Below, one piece after another: positions 25,580 through 36,700 of a stretch of 64,000 nucleotides of DNA. The stretch lies in contig JAFTYS010000018.1 in the NCBI GenBank assembly GCA_017461285.1, positions 1 to 64,000 of the forward strand, read 5' to 3'. Below the pieces are notes generated by a model. The model ran no database searches. It was not told the origin of the DNA and saw nothing but the letters and a program-made list of their open reading frames with translations. Position 1 is the first letter of the stretch; every line of letters begins with the position of its first letter. Position numbers and translations under genes: made by a program. This stretch comes from Bacteroidales bacterium (GTDB lineage Bacteria > Bacteroidota > Bacteroidia > Bacteroidales > UBA932).

Positions 25580-28423
25580 TTAGAATACGAGCTTTACTCC
25601 AAGATTGTAGAAACGTGTCTGAGGAGCAGAACCCACGTTCATTTCCATATGCTTGCGCTCAGGAGAGATAGTGAGGAGGTTGCTTCCGCTTACGTATGCA
25701 GAGAATCCCTTCACGATCTTGTTGTTTGCAAGAACAGACTGAGGCATCTCGTAAGTGAGCTGAACCTTCGCAAGGTCGATGCGGTTTGTGCTGTACATCC
25801 AGAAGTCTGAATCCTGAAGGTTGTTTGCACCTTCCGATACGGTAAGGCGTGGATATGTGGCAGTTGCAGCTGTCTCAGGAGTCCAACGGTCACGAACCAC
25901 TGCTGAATACTTGTCTTCAGCGTCGATCCAGTAGTATGAATTGTTCTTGAGGCCATATGCACCGTAACCTGCAGTAGCGATAGCGAAGAGTGTGAAGCTC
26001 TTGTATCTGAGGGTAAGGTTAGCACCCATTGTGAGAGGGCTTCCATACCATCCGCCCTTGCCGAGGAATACGCGGTCGTCATTGTTGATCACGTTGTCAC
26101 CGTTCTGGTCGATGTACTTGATGTCACCAGGGCGTGGAGTAGAACCGAGGTTCTGCTCAGGCCATGCAGCGATTTCCTCTTCTGACTGGAAGAGACCTGC
26201 GCTCTGGTATCCCCAGATGCCGTCGAGAGGCTTGCCCTCACGCTGTCTGTGGTCAGTGTACACTTCGTCACGGCGGCTTGCCATAGTGTCATACCATGTA
26301 GCGTTCACACCTGCACCGATTGTGAAGTCACCGAAGGTCTTCTTGTAGTTTACGCTTACATCAAAACCTGTACGAGCATTGTTGTTGTAGTTCATCCAAG
26401 GAATGAATGACTGGTCAGGATAAGATGTAGCCATGTGTGAAGGCCATGTAGTGGTGTTGTCGATCAGGTATCCTTCCATTGACTGGATGAAGTATGATGC
26501 GTCCACTGTGAGGCTTCTGTTGAAGAAGGCACCCTTCACATTTGCAGAAACTTCCTTACGCTTGATAAAGGTAAGAAGATCGTTGGCACCACGGGTAGAT
26601 ACAGCATACTGTGAATCCTCACCGTCTGCCCAACCGTAACCCCATCTGTCAGTTGCCCATGTAGGAGCGTAGAGATAGTATCCGGCGATGTCGATATCCT
26701 GGTTGAGTTCACTTGCAGAAACGCTGAATGTAAGGTTGTTGACAACGTCTGAATCCTTAAGGAAAGACTCGTTGGCAATGTTCCATCCGAGGGTTACTGA
26801 AGGTGAGAATGCACCACGATGTCCAGGAGCAAGCTTCGCAGAGTGTACGAAAGCGCCGCTGAAATCAACATAATATCTGTGGTCGTAGTTGTATGCTGCG
26901 AGAATACCGAGGTTAGCGTTAGCGATACGATGGTATTCACCGGCGAGAGTCTGACGGAATGCGCCTGCAACGAGCATAGCGTTTACGTTATGCACTGAGT
27001 TGAAGGTTCTGTTATAGTTGAACTGACCGCTCCAGAGGATAGTCATGTCAGCATCAGAACCATTGATGTTCTGGTTTCCTGACTTTCTTTCAACACCCTC
27101 CTGCTTGAGGTCTGTGATATACTCCTGTCCGTTGTACATTGACCATGTAGGAGTGTAGATAGCATATTCATTATCGTATGAAGTCGAATATGAAGTAGCA
27201 TAGTCCATTGCGAACATAGTCTTGAAGGTAAGACCCTTGAGAACCCTCTTAAGGTCGAACTCGACTCCTGTATCGAACTGGAACTGACGGCTTGTCCACT
27301 TGCTCTTTCCTGCTGCATACATGTCAGCGAAGACGTTGGTCTTGTTCTGCTGTGTACCTGCAAGGAAATAATCTCTTCCGTCCAGATTGATGATGTTGCC
27401 TGATGCGTTGATGAGATCCCAAGCTGCAACAGCGTTAGGGTCGATCAGATCTGTAGGGATGAGCGGGTGAGCATGCTGAGGGAAGTTTGGACGCATTGTT
27501 GCGGCTGCCTCCCAATAGTTGCCCTTAGCTGACTTTGAGTCGTAGAATGTAGTGTTTGCGTTGATGTAAGCCTTGATGAAGTCATTAAGCTTTACGTCTA
27601 CGTTACCACGTACGTTGAAGCGGCTTGTGTTGTTGTTTGCTGCCTCACCTACTGTAAGGAAGTCACCCTGATTGTAGTAGCTGATGTTGCTATAGAAGTG
27701 AGCACGTCCGCCACCACCTGAAATTTCAGCAGTAACGTCAGTACGGTTATAAGCCTTGTTGATGTACTCAGGAGAGTAGTAGTCAACATCCGGATAACGG
27801 TAAGGGTTCACACCTGCACTGTGGTGATAGATCTCTTCCTGAGAGTAGAGAGCTGGCTTGCCGTCGTTTGCAAGAGCCTCATTGTAATAAGTCATGTACT
27901 CAGCTGCACCAAGATACTCTGGGAAAGCCTTTGCGACATGAACACCTGTATTTGCACGCACTGCAACGCTGAGTCCGTCATTTGTTCCACGCTTTGTGGT
28001 GATGAGGACAGCGCCCTTTGCTGCACGGCTACCGTAGAGAACGACTGCCTGTGCACTCTTAAGGAATGTGATCTGAGAGATCTCTGAAGGGAGGATATTG
28101 TTAGCGGCACGTGGAACACCGTCGATAAGCACGAGATATCCCTGGTTGTTGTCACCATCCATACCCCAGAGCGAATTGCCGTTGAAACCACTCACATATG
28201 CCTGCATGTTGTCAAGGCTGTATGTGTTGTAGTTCTTGTCAGTCAGTTCCTCATAATCCAATACGGCAACGCTACCGATAAGGTCACTTTCGGCAACCGT
28301 ACGATATGCGACCTGGACCTGAGTATCGCCATCTGATTCATTCTCTGCTGTCTGAGCGTTCATCATGAAAGGAGAAACAGCCAGCATTGCAAATAGAATG
28401 AAAGTTGATTTAATATATTTCAT
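25580..28423 (-). CDS. xusC: SusC-type TonB-dependent transporter (second pair), without carboxypeptidase-like domain
   Basis: 947 aa with signal peptide ending MNAQ. Unlike the first SusC it lacks the N-terminal carboxypeptidase-D regulatory-like domain: the plug begins almost at once (SVAVLDYEEL near 52, VLIDGVPRA near 105, GAVLITTKRG near 140). A 22-strand-type barrel follows, ending FYNLGVKLVF. Imports oligosaccharides with the SusD encoded just downstream. The missing domain suggests a different gating or TonB contact. Confidence 0.88.
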   Translation of the reverse strand: MKYIKSTFILFAMLAVSPFMMNAQTAENESDGDTQVQVAYRTVAESDLIGSVAVLDYEELTDKNYNTYSLDNMQAYVSGFNGNSLWGMDGDNNQGYLVLIDGVPRAANNILPSEISQITFLKSAQAVVLYGSRAAKGAVLITTKRGTNDGLSVAVRANTGVHVAKAFPEYLGAAEYMTYYNEALANDGKPALYSQEEIYHHSAGVNPYRYPDVDYYSPEYINKAYNRTDVTAEISGGGGRAHFYSNISYYNQGDFLTVGEAANNNTSRFNVRGNVDVKLNDFIKAYINANTTFYDSKSAKGNYWEAAATMRPNFPQHAHPLIPTDLIDPNAVAAWDLINASGNIINLDGRDYFLAGTQQNKTNVFADMYAAGKSKWTSRQFQFDTGVEFDLKRVLKGLTFKTMFAMDYATSYSTSYDNEYAIYTPTWSMYNGQEYITDLKQEGVERKSGNQNINGSDADMTILWSGQFNYNRTFNSVHNVNAMLVAGAFRQTLAGEYHRIANANLGILAAYNYDHRYYVDFSGAFVHSAKLAPGHRGAFSPSVTLGWNIANESFLKDSDVVNNLTFSVSASELNQDIDIAGYYLYAPTWATDRWGYGWADGEDSQYAVSTRGANDLLTFIKRKEVSANVKGAFFNRSLTVDASYFIQSMEGYLIDNTTTWPSHMATSYPDQSFIPWMNYNNNARTGFDVSVNYKKTFGDFTIGAGVNATWYDTMASRRDEVYTDHRQREGKPLDGIWGYQSAGLFQSEEEIAAWPEQNLGSTPRPGDIKYIDQNGDNVINNDDRVFLGKGGWYGSPLTMGANLTLRYKSFTLFAIATAGYGAYGLKNNSYYWIDAEDKYSAVVRDRWTPETAATATYPRLTVSEGANNLQDSDFWMYSTNRIDLAKVQLTYEMPQSVLANNKIVKGFSAYVSGSNLLTISPERKHMEMNVGSAPQTRFYNLGVKLVF

Positions 28424-28464
28424 TGCCTATTCTTTAATAGTTATACACTTAATTCTCCTTATGA

Positions 28465-30417
28465 TTACCAGCCCGGATTCTGTGGGAAGTCAGCATAGAG
28501 GTAAACCTCGCTGTCTGGCAATGGGAACCAATAATGCTTAGTACCGAATACGCGCTCGAGAATAACCTCTTCACGGAAGTTTGCTACCTGAGCATCCCTA
28601 GGGTCATTGCTCTTGTACCAGTCTGCGTCGTGTACGCGGTCAAACTCCTGAGAAGTCTTGATTGTATAAGGAGCCTCGGTAAGGAGGAGCCAACGCTGAA
28701 GGTCGCTGAAACGATGACCTTCGAACATAAGCTCGACAGCACGCTCGCGGCGGATTTCATCCATATAGGCTGTACCTGCGAACTTCGCGTGAACGTCACC
28801 TGCACCGCATCTCGCACGTACCTTATTAATAGCATCTTCTGAAGTAAGGTTGCAGTTGCTAGCCTTGTTTGTCCTTGAGAAGTTTGCATCCTTGGCAGCT
28901 GCTGCCTCAGCATACATGAGGTATACATCAGCAAGACGCATATAAGGAAGGTATACGTGTACTGCAGAACCCCAGTCATAGTCGCGGTCGATCACATTAC
29001 ATGTGTGAGGAACGAGCTTCTGGATGAAGTAACCTGTACGGCTGCCGTTTGCTACAGGACGCATGTTACCGCCTGTATAAAGCTGGCAATATACATATGC
29101 CTCACGGTCACCGGCTGCTCCATGGAGATACTGGAATCCGTCGAATACGATGTCATGGTAGAAACGTGGGTCACGGCCCTTGAACGGGAAGTTAGGATCG
29201 AATCCTGAATCCGGATCGTCAAGAGGGAGACCGTTTGCCATACCGTACATGTTCACAGCGTTTGCTGTAGGCTGGTGGATCACGTTATCGTGCTCAACGA
29301 GACCGGCAACCTTAGGTCCGAATACCTTTGAAGTGTTCCAGTGTGAACCGTTGAAGTCTGATGAAGGGCCACGGAAGATAGCCTCTACAGTACCAGGCAT
29401 GAGCCAGTTCTGCTTGCGGGTGTAGAAGTTGTCAGAGAAGCGTGTCTTTGCGTCTTCTGCCTTCTCGTGCATGTATACATCCTCGAAATTATACTCTGCA
29501 AGTGAATACTGTGTCTGACCTGCCTCAACAAGAGCAAGAAGTTCACCGAAAGCCTCGGCAGCCTTGTTCATGTACTCTGTATTGTAAGCATAAGTCTTGC
29601 CGCTTGCAATAGCTCCGAGCTGTGCGCCGTGCTCCATAAGTGGAGAACCTGCCCAAAGGTAGCACTTGCCGAGATATGCGAGAGCCATTACCTTATTAAT
29701 ACGGAGCATGTTCTTTCCAGAAGTAGCCTTACCTGTAGAAGTGTCATCCCAGTTGATAGGGAGAAGGTCTGCAGCGCGACGGAAGTCCTCTGCACATCTG
29801 TCAGCACACTCCTGATAAGAAAGACGAGGAAGGTTGAGAGGTTCGTTGGCCTCAAATGCCTTGTCGATATATGGAAGGCCGCCAACCCAGTTGATCATCT
29901 CGAAATGCCACCATGCACGGAAGAAGTAGAGCTGACCTGCGATAAGGTCCTTCTCCTCCTTTGAACCGTTGACCATCTTGCCTGCTTCGAGAGCCTCAAG
30001 ACCTACGTTAGCCTTACGGATACAATACCATACATGTCCCCAGAGAGAGTGGTCGAACTTGTTGGTAGAAGTAGGGTTGCTGCTTGGCTTGTAAATCCAG
30101 TTTCCGCCGCTGCCGTTGTTCCAGATATATCTGAAGTTACCGAGGTCAGCCTGGTGAGTCATACGGTTGTCAGCCTCAGGGTTGAAGATTTCGTCATCTC
30201 CCCAGTTCCAAGACGGACACCAGTTACATTTTTCCTTGTCAGGAATACAGTTGTAGATCTCCTCCACGAAACCCTGGAAGTTTCGGAAGTTCACAAATGG
30301 GGTTTCGCCTGAGATTGTTGAGTCGGCTTCCTTGTCAAGATAACTCTCGCAAGAGACAACAGACATTCCCAGAGTCAGGGCAAGTCCCAACAATATAAAA
30401 TTGAATATTCTTTTCAT
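28465..30417 (-). CDS. xusB: SusD/RagB-family glycan-binding lipoprotein (first pair)
   Basis: 650 aa from the ATG at 30417; a TTG at 30426 is in frame but not needed. Lipobox VVSC (Cys23). Typical features are YFFRAWWHFEMINWVGGLPY (about 165-184), a region rich in Trp near the N-terminus (CNWCPSWNWGDDE), and the C-terminal IRRERAVELMFEGHRFSDLQRW, ending NPGW. Starts 13 nt after the partner SusC. Family role: lid of the outer-membrane importer and sugar binding. Confidence 0.9.
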   Translation of the reverse strand: MKRIFNFILLGLALTLGMSVVSCESYLDKEADSTISGETPFVNFRNFQGFVEEIYNCIPDKEKCNWCPSWNWGDDEIFNPEADNRMTHQADLGNFRYIWNNGSGGNWIYKPSSNPTSTNKFDHSLWGHVWYCIRKANVGLEALEAGKMVNGSKEEKDLIAGQLYFFRAWWHFEMINWVGGLPYIDKAFEANEPLNLPRLSYQECADRCAEDFRRAADLLPINWDDTSTGKATSGKNMLRINKVMALAYLGKCYLWAGSPLMEHGAQLGAIASGKTYAYNTEYMNKAAEAFGELLALVEAGQTQYSLAEYNFEDVYMHEKAEDAKTRFSDNFYTRKQNWLMPGTVEAIFRGPSSDFNGSHWNTSKVFGPKVAGLVEHDNVIHQPTANAVNMYGMANGLPLDDPDSGFDPNFPFKGRDPRFYHDIVFDGFQYLHGAAGDREAYVYCQLYTGGNMRPVANGSRTGYFIQKLVPHTCNVIDRDYDWGSAVHVYLPYMRLADVYLMYAEAAAAKDANFSRTNKASNCNLTSEDAINKVRARCGAGDVHAKFAGTAYMDEIRRERAVELMFEGHRFSDLQRWLLLTEAPYTIKTSQEFDRVHDADWYKSNDPRDAQVANFREEVILERVFGTKHYWFPLPDSEVYLYADFPQNPGW

Positions 30418-30430
30418 TGCCTTCAATCAA

Positions 30431-33400
30431 TTAAAGTGTAAACTTAACACCAAGGTTGAAACGCCTTACAGTAGGGTAAGCACCACCGCCTCCGCCGTAT
30501 CCGCCGAGGTTAGACTCACGGTCGTCAGGCATGCGTGTCCAGAGCCAGAGGTTGTTACCGTTCAAGTAAATCTTGAGAGAGCTCAGACCGATCTTCTTTG
30601 CCCATCCGCCGTATACGGTATAAGCAACTTCAAGGTTCTTTACACGGAAGTAAGATCCGTCGAAGAGGTACTGAGTAGCATCATTGTAGCTAGGAGTTCT
30701 GTTGAATGCAGGAACTACAACGTCAGCGTCAGGAGTCAGAGCAGACCACCACTCACCTACATTATATACTGTATTCAGCTTGCTGCCGAAAGATGAGAGA
30801 GGAACGTCACGGGTAACGTTTGTTACACCATAAAGCTGTACGAATGCGCTGAAGCCTTTGTATTCAACTCCGATTGTTGCATTGTATGTGTTTTCTGGAG
30901 TTCCGGTGAAGCCGTAAGGAGCAGAGTCCTTGCTGTCGATCACACCGTTTCCGTCGAAGTCTACTATATAATAGTCACCAGGAAGTCTCTGTGCATCGTT
31001 TGTTTCGTGTGCAGGTGAACCGTAAACCTCATCCCAAGTGTTGAGGAAGCCGGCATCGATATGAGACCTGTACTGTCCGATTGCATAACCTGCCTGCTTC
31101 TGGTAGTTAGGAAGAAGCTCAGGGTCGTCCTTCTTGAGGATCACGTTCTCAGCATGTGTCATGTTGAAGTTACCCCAGAGGCGGAGAGAGTTTCTGAACT
31201 GCTTGTTGACACGGAGTTCGAGCTCATAACCAGTAGCACGTACCCTACCGAGGTTCACTGTTGGAGGAGTACCACCGAAGTATCCTGGTACTGAACGCTC
31301 GCCACCGCTTACGAGGATGTCTGTACGGTCATCCTGGAACACCTCGACCGAACCTGCGATCAGACCCTTGAAGAGGTTATAGTCGAGACCGACGTTCATC
31401 TTAGTAACAGTCTCCCACTTAACGTCAGGGTTACCGATTGCTGACTCTCTATACCATTCATATATAGAGTTTGTCTGGTTGAGGTCCATGCAGGTAGTTC
31501 CGCCGTATGCCCACTGTGACATGTAAAGCCAGCGCTGACCTACGTTGTCGTCACCGATCTGACCATATGATGCACGGAGCTTGAGGAACTCTACGATTCT
31601 CTTCTCGCGGAGATACTTCATGAAAGGCTCTTCACTGATGGTCCATCCGATGGCACCTGACTGGAAGAATGCGAAACGGTTTACATCAGCAAACTTCTCA
31701 GAACCGTTGTATGCACCGTTGTACTCAGCATGGTAACGTCCGTTCCATGAATAAGTCATACGGAATGCCCAGTCCTCACGATAATAAGGGATCATAGATC
31801 CTGTTGCGTTCTCTGAACGGCTGAAGAGACCCATGGCGCTTACATCATGCTTCTTGAATGTGCGTGCCCAGTTCACCTGGCCCTGATAGTAGAGGTTACG
31901 CATTGTAGACCAGTTGTTCACCTGGCCACCGCCTGTTGTCCACTTGATAGGCTGAGAGTAGTCGAAACCGTTATATGCGTCGAACTGGCTCTTGAGGTAC
32001 TCCTGACCTGTGACAGGGTCGATCCATCTGAACTGAGGGTCGTTATACATATCGCTCACACCACGTCCTGACTCTACGAACTGGTTGTCCCATGAGATCA
32101 GAGCTCTGAGTGAGAGACCCTTTGTGATGAAACCGAGGTCCTGCTCGAGGGTGAAGTCGGTGTTGATACGGTTTGTTGTAGTCTCGAAGATACCACCAGT
32201 AGAAAGGTTCTGAGCCGAGTTGGTAACGTTCGAAGTCTGTGGATAGTAACCCCAAGCGCCGTCAGAATATACAGGAAGGAACACGTCCGGTGCGATGTTG
32301 TAAGCACCTGCCCACTGCTGCTGAATCTGCCAGATATCGTTGGTAGAGTTCATTGTAGGAGCGATTCTTCTTGCACTTGAACCTGCGAGGTTAACTCTCA
32401 AGGTAGTAGTCTTTGTGATGCTGAAGTCGAGGTTGCTTCGTACGTTGATTCGGTCGTAGCCGTATCCTGACTCATAACCACGGTTGTTAGGATATACCTT
32501 GAAAAGGTCACCTTCATTAATGTAGTCCGCAGCTGCAAAGTACTTCACGAACTTTGTACCACCGCTTACATTGACATTCGCCTGATAAGACATTGCGAAG
32601 TCGTTGAAGAGGGCCTTCTGCCAGTCTACGTTAGGATAACGCTCCTGCTGAGCTACGGTAGTCTGGTTGCGGTAGTTCTCGATGAAAGCCTGAGGACGGA
32701 TGTACTCCCAAGAGTCAACACCTGTTACAGGAAGCTCGTGCTCGAGAGATACGTTACGTGCCATGAGTGCATCGTAAGAGTCCATCTTGTTAGGCAGCTT
32801 TGAAGGAGCCTTCATTGTTGCATTGAAACCGACATCGATTCTTGCCTTGCCTTCAGTACCACGCTTTGTAGTCACGAGGATGACACCGTTCGCGCCCTTC
32901 ACACCATAGACTGCAGTCGCAGAAGCATCCTTAAGAACAGAGATGCTCTCAACTGATGAAATGTCCACGGTTGTCATAGGACGCTCGATACCGTCCACGA
33001 GGACGAGAGGGTCGTTTCCGTTCCATGAAGATCCGCTTCGGATTGTGATCTTAGGATCCTCCTCACCTGGCATACCTGTACTCTGGGTTGTAACAACACC
33101 AGGAAGGTTACCTGTAAGGGCAGCACCGACGCTGCTGACTCCGGCCGCTCTTTCGAGGACCTCACCTGTAGTCTGGGTGATCGCACCGACTACGGAAGCC
33201 TTCTTCTGCTGGCCGTAACCGACCACGATTGTCTCCTCGAGCATGAGGCTGTCATCCTTGAGGACAACCTTCATTGCCGACTTCGATACAGGAACCTCGA
33301 CGGTCTCCATACCGATGAAGGAAACAACCAGTACTGCTTTGTCATTTGGAACAGTCAGAGCAAAATTACCGTCCAAGTCGGTAACCGTACCCACAGTTTC

Positions 33401-33556
33401 ATTGCCCTTAAGAGCAACGCCACCACCAATGACAGGATCGCCATTGCTGTCCACGACAACTCCCTTCGCTGTAAACTGCTGTGCCGATGCCATGAGGCAG
33501 CTGAACAACAGACCGAAAACAAGCGCAGGAATCTTTCGATTTAGTTTTGTTTTCAT
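30431..33556 (-). CDS. xusA: SusC-type TonB-dependent transporter (first pair), first gene of the xus operon
   Basis: 1041 aa. Signal peptide ends MASAQ. Carboxypeptidase-D regulatory-like domain at about 28-114 (GKGVVVDSNGDPVIGGGVAL-type start, LDGNFALTV). TonB box region EETIVVGYGQQKK (about 132-144). Plug with LVLVDGIERP and GANGVILVTTKRG, barrel ending FNLGVKFTL. Imports xylan fragments with the following SusD. The promoter box TACATTTG (33620-33627) lies upstream, and the divergent HTCS gene is the likely regulator. Confidence 0.92.
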   Translation of the reverse strand: MKTKLNRKIPALVFGLLFSCLMASAQQFTAKGVVVDSNGDPVIGGGVALKGNETVGTVTDLDGNFALTVPNDKAVLVVSFIGMETVEVPVSKSAMKVVLKDDSLMLEETIVVGYGQQKKASVVGAITQTTGEVLERAAGVSSVGAALTGNLPGVVTTQSTGMPGEEDPKITIRSGSSWNGNDPLVLVDGIERPMTTVDISSVESISVLKDASATAVYGVKGANGVILVTTKRGTEGKARIDVGFNATMKAPSKLPNKMDSYDALMARNVSLEHELPVTGVDSWEYIRPQAFIENYRNQTTVAQQERYPNVDWQKALFNDFAMSYQANVNVSGGTKFVKYFAAADYINEGDLFKVYPNNRGYESGYGYDRINVRSNLDFSITKTTTLRVNLAGSSARRIAPTMNSTNDIWQIQQQWAGAYNIAPDVFLPVYSDGAWGYYPQTSNVTNSAQNLSTGGIFETTTNRINTDFTLEQDLGFITKGLSLRALISWDNQFVESGRGVSDMYNDPQFRWIDPVTGQEYLKSQFDAYNGFDYSQPIKWTTGGGQVNNWSTMRNLYYQGQVNWARTFKKHDVSAMGLFSRSENATGSMIPYYREDWAFRMTYSWNGRYHAEYNGAYNGSEKFADVNRFAFFQSGAIGWTISEEPFMKYLREKRIVEFLKLRASYGQIGDDNVGQRWLYMSQWAYGGTTCMDLNQTNSIYEWYRESAIGNPDVKWETVTKMNVGLDYNLFKGLIAGSVEVFQDDRTDILVSGGERSVPGYFGGTPPTVNLGRVRATGYELELRVNKQFRNSLRLWGNFNMTHAENVILKKDDPELLPNYQKQAGYAIGQYRSHIDAGFLNTWDEVYGSPAHETNDAQRLPGDYYIVDFDGNGVIDSKDSAPYGFTGTPENTYNATIGVEYKGFSAFVQLYGVTNVTRDVPLSSFGSKLNTVYNVGEWWSALTPDADVVVPAFNRTPSYNDATQYLFDGSYFRVKNLEVAYTVYGGWAKKIGLSSLKIYLNGNNLWLWTRMPDDRESNLGGYGGGGGAYPTVRRFNLGVKFTL

Positions 33557-33599
33557 TACGGGTTAGTTTAAATTAATAATTTGGTTTATGTGTAACTAT

Positions 33600-33628
33600 G
33601 TACATTCGTTTCAGCATAACAAATGTAC
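33600..33628. promoter_or_regulatory. xus operon promoter region with inverted repeat over the -7 box
   Basis: The minus-strand box TACATTTG (33620-33627) fits TAnnTTTG. GTACATT (33600-33606) and AATGTAC (33622-33628) form a 7-bp perfect inverted repeat with a 15-nt spacer that overlaps the box and the expected start. CAAAT also recurs at 33620, 33644 and 33662, so this is a candidate site for the HTCS DNA-binding domain. No -33 TTTG at the normal 19-nt distance. Confidence 0.5.
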
Positions 33629-33743
33629 GCATAAAAACGCACACAAATGCACCTTTTGATACAAATAAGTACACGGGTGAAACAACGAAGCATTTTTTTG
33701 ATGTCAATGTTTCAACAACGCAAGAAAATTCAAAAAATTATTG

Positions 33744-33751
33744 TAATTTTG
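33744..33751 (+). promoter_or_regulatory. Promoter -7 box (TAATTTTG) of the HTCS gene
   Basis: TAATTTTG matches TAnnTTTG, 28 nt before the ATG at 33780. The surrounding sequence is A/T-rich and has no clear -33 box. Confidence 0.5.
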
Positions 33752-33779
33752 CAACAAAAGCACTGAAACATCCGCCCAT

Positions 33780-36700
33780 ATGAAACATTTAAGATTATTA
33801 ATCGCAACATTACTGCTTATTTCGGCAACATCCGGTACAGCACAGACAGCACGCCTGTACACCTCTGCAGACGGCCTTGCAAACAGCCATATCTACGACA
33901 TTTTCCAGGACAGTAAAGGCTTCATATGGATATCGACGGAAAACGGACTGTCCAAGTTCGACGGAATGAAGTTCTCGACGTTCAGATACGACCGTTTGAA
34001 CGAAAACACGATCGCCAGCAACACGATCCGAAGCGTCCATGAAGACAGCAAGGGACGGTTCTGGGTCGGAACATCAGCAGGTCTTCAGGTATTCGACACA
34101 GAATACAGCACATTTACAAAAGTAAACCTGGAGGACTGGAGCGTACCGGATTCCGACCAGCACATAATCTCCGTCATGGAGCTGGAGATCATGGACAAGA
34201 ACAGGATCCTTGCAGCCACTTCAGGACACGGCATCTACATACTTGACGCCGACGACCACGGGATAGACCACGAACTGCAGAACACCCTGAACAAGATGCT
34301 CCCTTCAAAGTTCATCGAGAACACGTTTCTGGACAGCAAGGGAAGACTTTGGGTGACAACGGACATGGGAGGATTGAACATCTTCGACATGAAGAGCCTG
34401 ACGGAAGTGAAAGACATATGGAAAAACGGTCTGTCAAAAGAATCCATGGACACCTTCAATTCATTCACGGAAGAAACACAGACCGGTAATATATATATAG
34501 GTTCATCCAACTTCGGCATCCTCGTATATGAGGAGGAGTCAGGGAAAATCAGAAAGACCCTAGGCTACTCCGGTCAGGATTACAGCATAATGTCGATGAC
34601 CATCAACAACGTCGTTCCACGATACGGTGAACGGACATTCCTTGTAGGAACCGAAAACAACGGCATCAAGCTGTTCAACGCAAATACCGAAAGCATCAGG
34701 GACGTACGCATTTCCAGCGTACCTTTCAACACATCCGGATGGAAGGTACAGTGCATGGAGGAAGACAGCCAGGGCAACGTATGGGTAGGAGCCATACAGA
34801 AGGGAGTCCTGATAATACCTAAATCAATGTTCGGCTTCAGGCACATCGACTTCAACAAGACGGAAAACGGCGGACACGGCAACATAAGCGTGACTTCAGT
34901 GATTTCCGACGAAGAAAGAGACTGTCTTTGGGTCGGAACGGACGGAGGCGGTATATTCCAGACCGACAGATACAGCACATTCGCCAACATTACGGCCGGA
35001 AACTCAAAGCTGAGCAACAACTCGATAATGTCGCTCGCATTGGACAAGCGTGGAACCTTATGGGTAGCCACATATCTGGGCGGTCTGTTCTCATACACAC
35101 CTGAGCGAGGAGTAAGAGCATTCCGGGATCAGGCAAGACTAGGCAACGACAAGACATACACACTGGCATATGATCAGGAAAAGGACGTCCTGTATGTAGG
35201 AACGCACGGAAACGGATTCTCCATGATAGACGCTGCCGGAGAGAGACTGCTGAAGACCTGGGACGAGGACGACGAATACAAATGGATCAGTTATCTGTCC
35301 ATGGACAGTTCCGGCCTGCTCTGGATCGGTACCTACAACGGTCCCATGACTTATGACAGCAGCACGGACAAGCTCAACATGTACGAACTGGTAAAGGACA
35401 AGTCAATACGCGTGAATGCGATATACGAAAGCAAGGCAGGAGACGTATGGCTCGGCACAGGCGAAGGCCTCATCAAGCTTGACAGAGCTACGAGGGAGAA
35501 GACTGTATACACCGAGGGAGAAGGACTCGCAAGCAACTCCGTATCAGGCATTCTTGAAGACGACGAAGGCAACCTGTGGATATCCACATTCAACGGATTG
35601 TCACGCCTCGACCATGAATCAGGCACATTCAAGAACTTCTACCAGCACGACGGACTGCAGGAAAACGAATTCAACGTCAGGGCTGCGTACAAGTCAGCAA
35701 ACGGCAGGATGTATTTCGGAGGAATAAACGGTCTGACCGCATTCAGTCCGCAGTATGTGGAAAGGCAGAAGACCCCTGTCCCTCCTCTTTATCTGTCCAA
35801 TCTGAGCGTAATGAACGAGGACATAAAATATGACCCTCTCAAAGGCAAGGACAACATGCTTGACAAACACATTTCGGAAGCGACGATGATCACCCTCCCG
35901 AACCACGCCAACATGTTCTCGCTGGAATTCTCCGTGCTGGAATACACCAACCCGAAGAAGATATCATACGAATACAAGATGGAAGGTCTGGAAAGGTCAT
36001 GGAACCGGACACTTGACGGGTCCCAGATCGCGACATATACGAATCTTCCATCCGGCAGGTACAGGATGAAGATAAAGGCGTTCTACGAAGGAGAACCTGA
36101 TGCTTTTTCATATAAGGAGATCGGCATAAGGATACTTCCGCCATGGTATATGACGGTCTGGGCATGGATAGTATACACGATATTGGGATTGCTGGCTGTG
36201 ATGATGGTCATAAGGCAAAGGCGTAGGAAGATTGCCCTGAAAAATCAGCAGGAGGAATCCCAGATGAAGGAAATGAAACTTCAGATGTTCACGAATATCT
36301 CGCATGAGATCCGCACTCCGCTCACTCTTGTCATGAATCCTCTGAAGAAGATGAGGGAAGAGGAACGCGACCCTCGTCAGAAGGAACTGTATAACCTGAT
36401 GTACCGCAACAGTCTGCGCATCCTGAGGCTTGTAAACCAGCTGCTTGACATCCGAAAAGTGGACAACGGACAGATGAAGATGCATTTCCTCGAGACTGAC
36501 ATCGTATACTTCATAAAGGATATAATGCAGTCATTCGAGAATCTGGCGATAAGCAGAAGTATTGATTTCCAGCTCGATCCGTCTGATGAGGTCATCAATC
36601 TCTGGATAGACCAGGGTAACTTCGACAAGATAATATTCAACATTCTCTCGAACGCGTTCAAGTTCACACCGGACAGAGGATCGGTGAAGATAAGCATAAG

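Noticed and set aside
33557..33779. Small gene in the 223-bp gap between xusA and the HTCS gene
   Set aside because: A 61-aa frame exists at 33598-33783 but is low in complexity, overlaps both promoter regions and the HTCS start, and shows no protein features.
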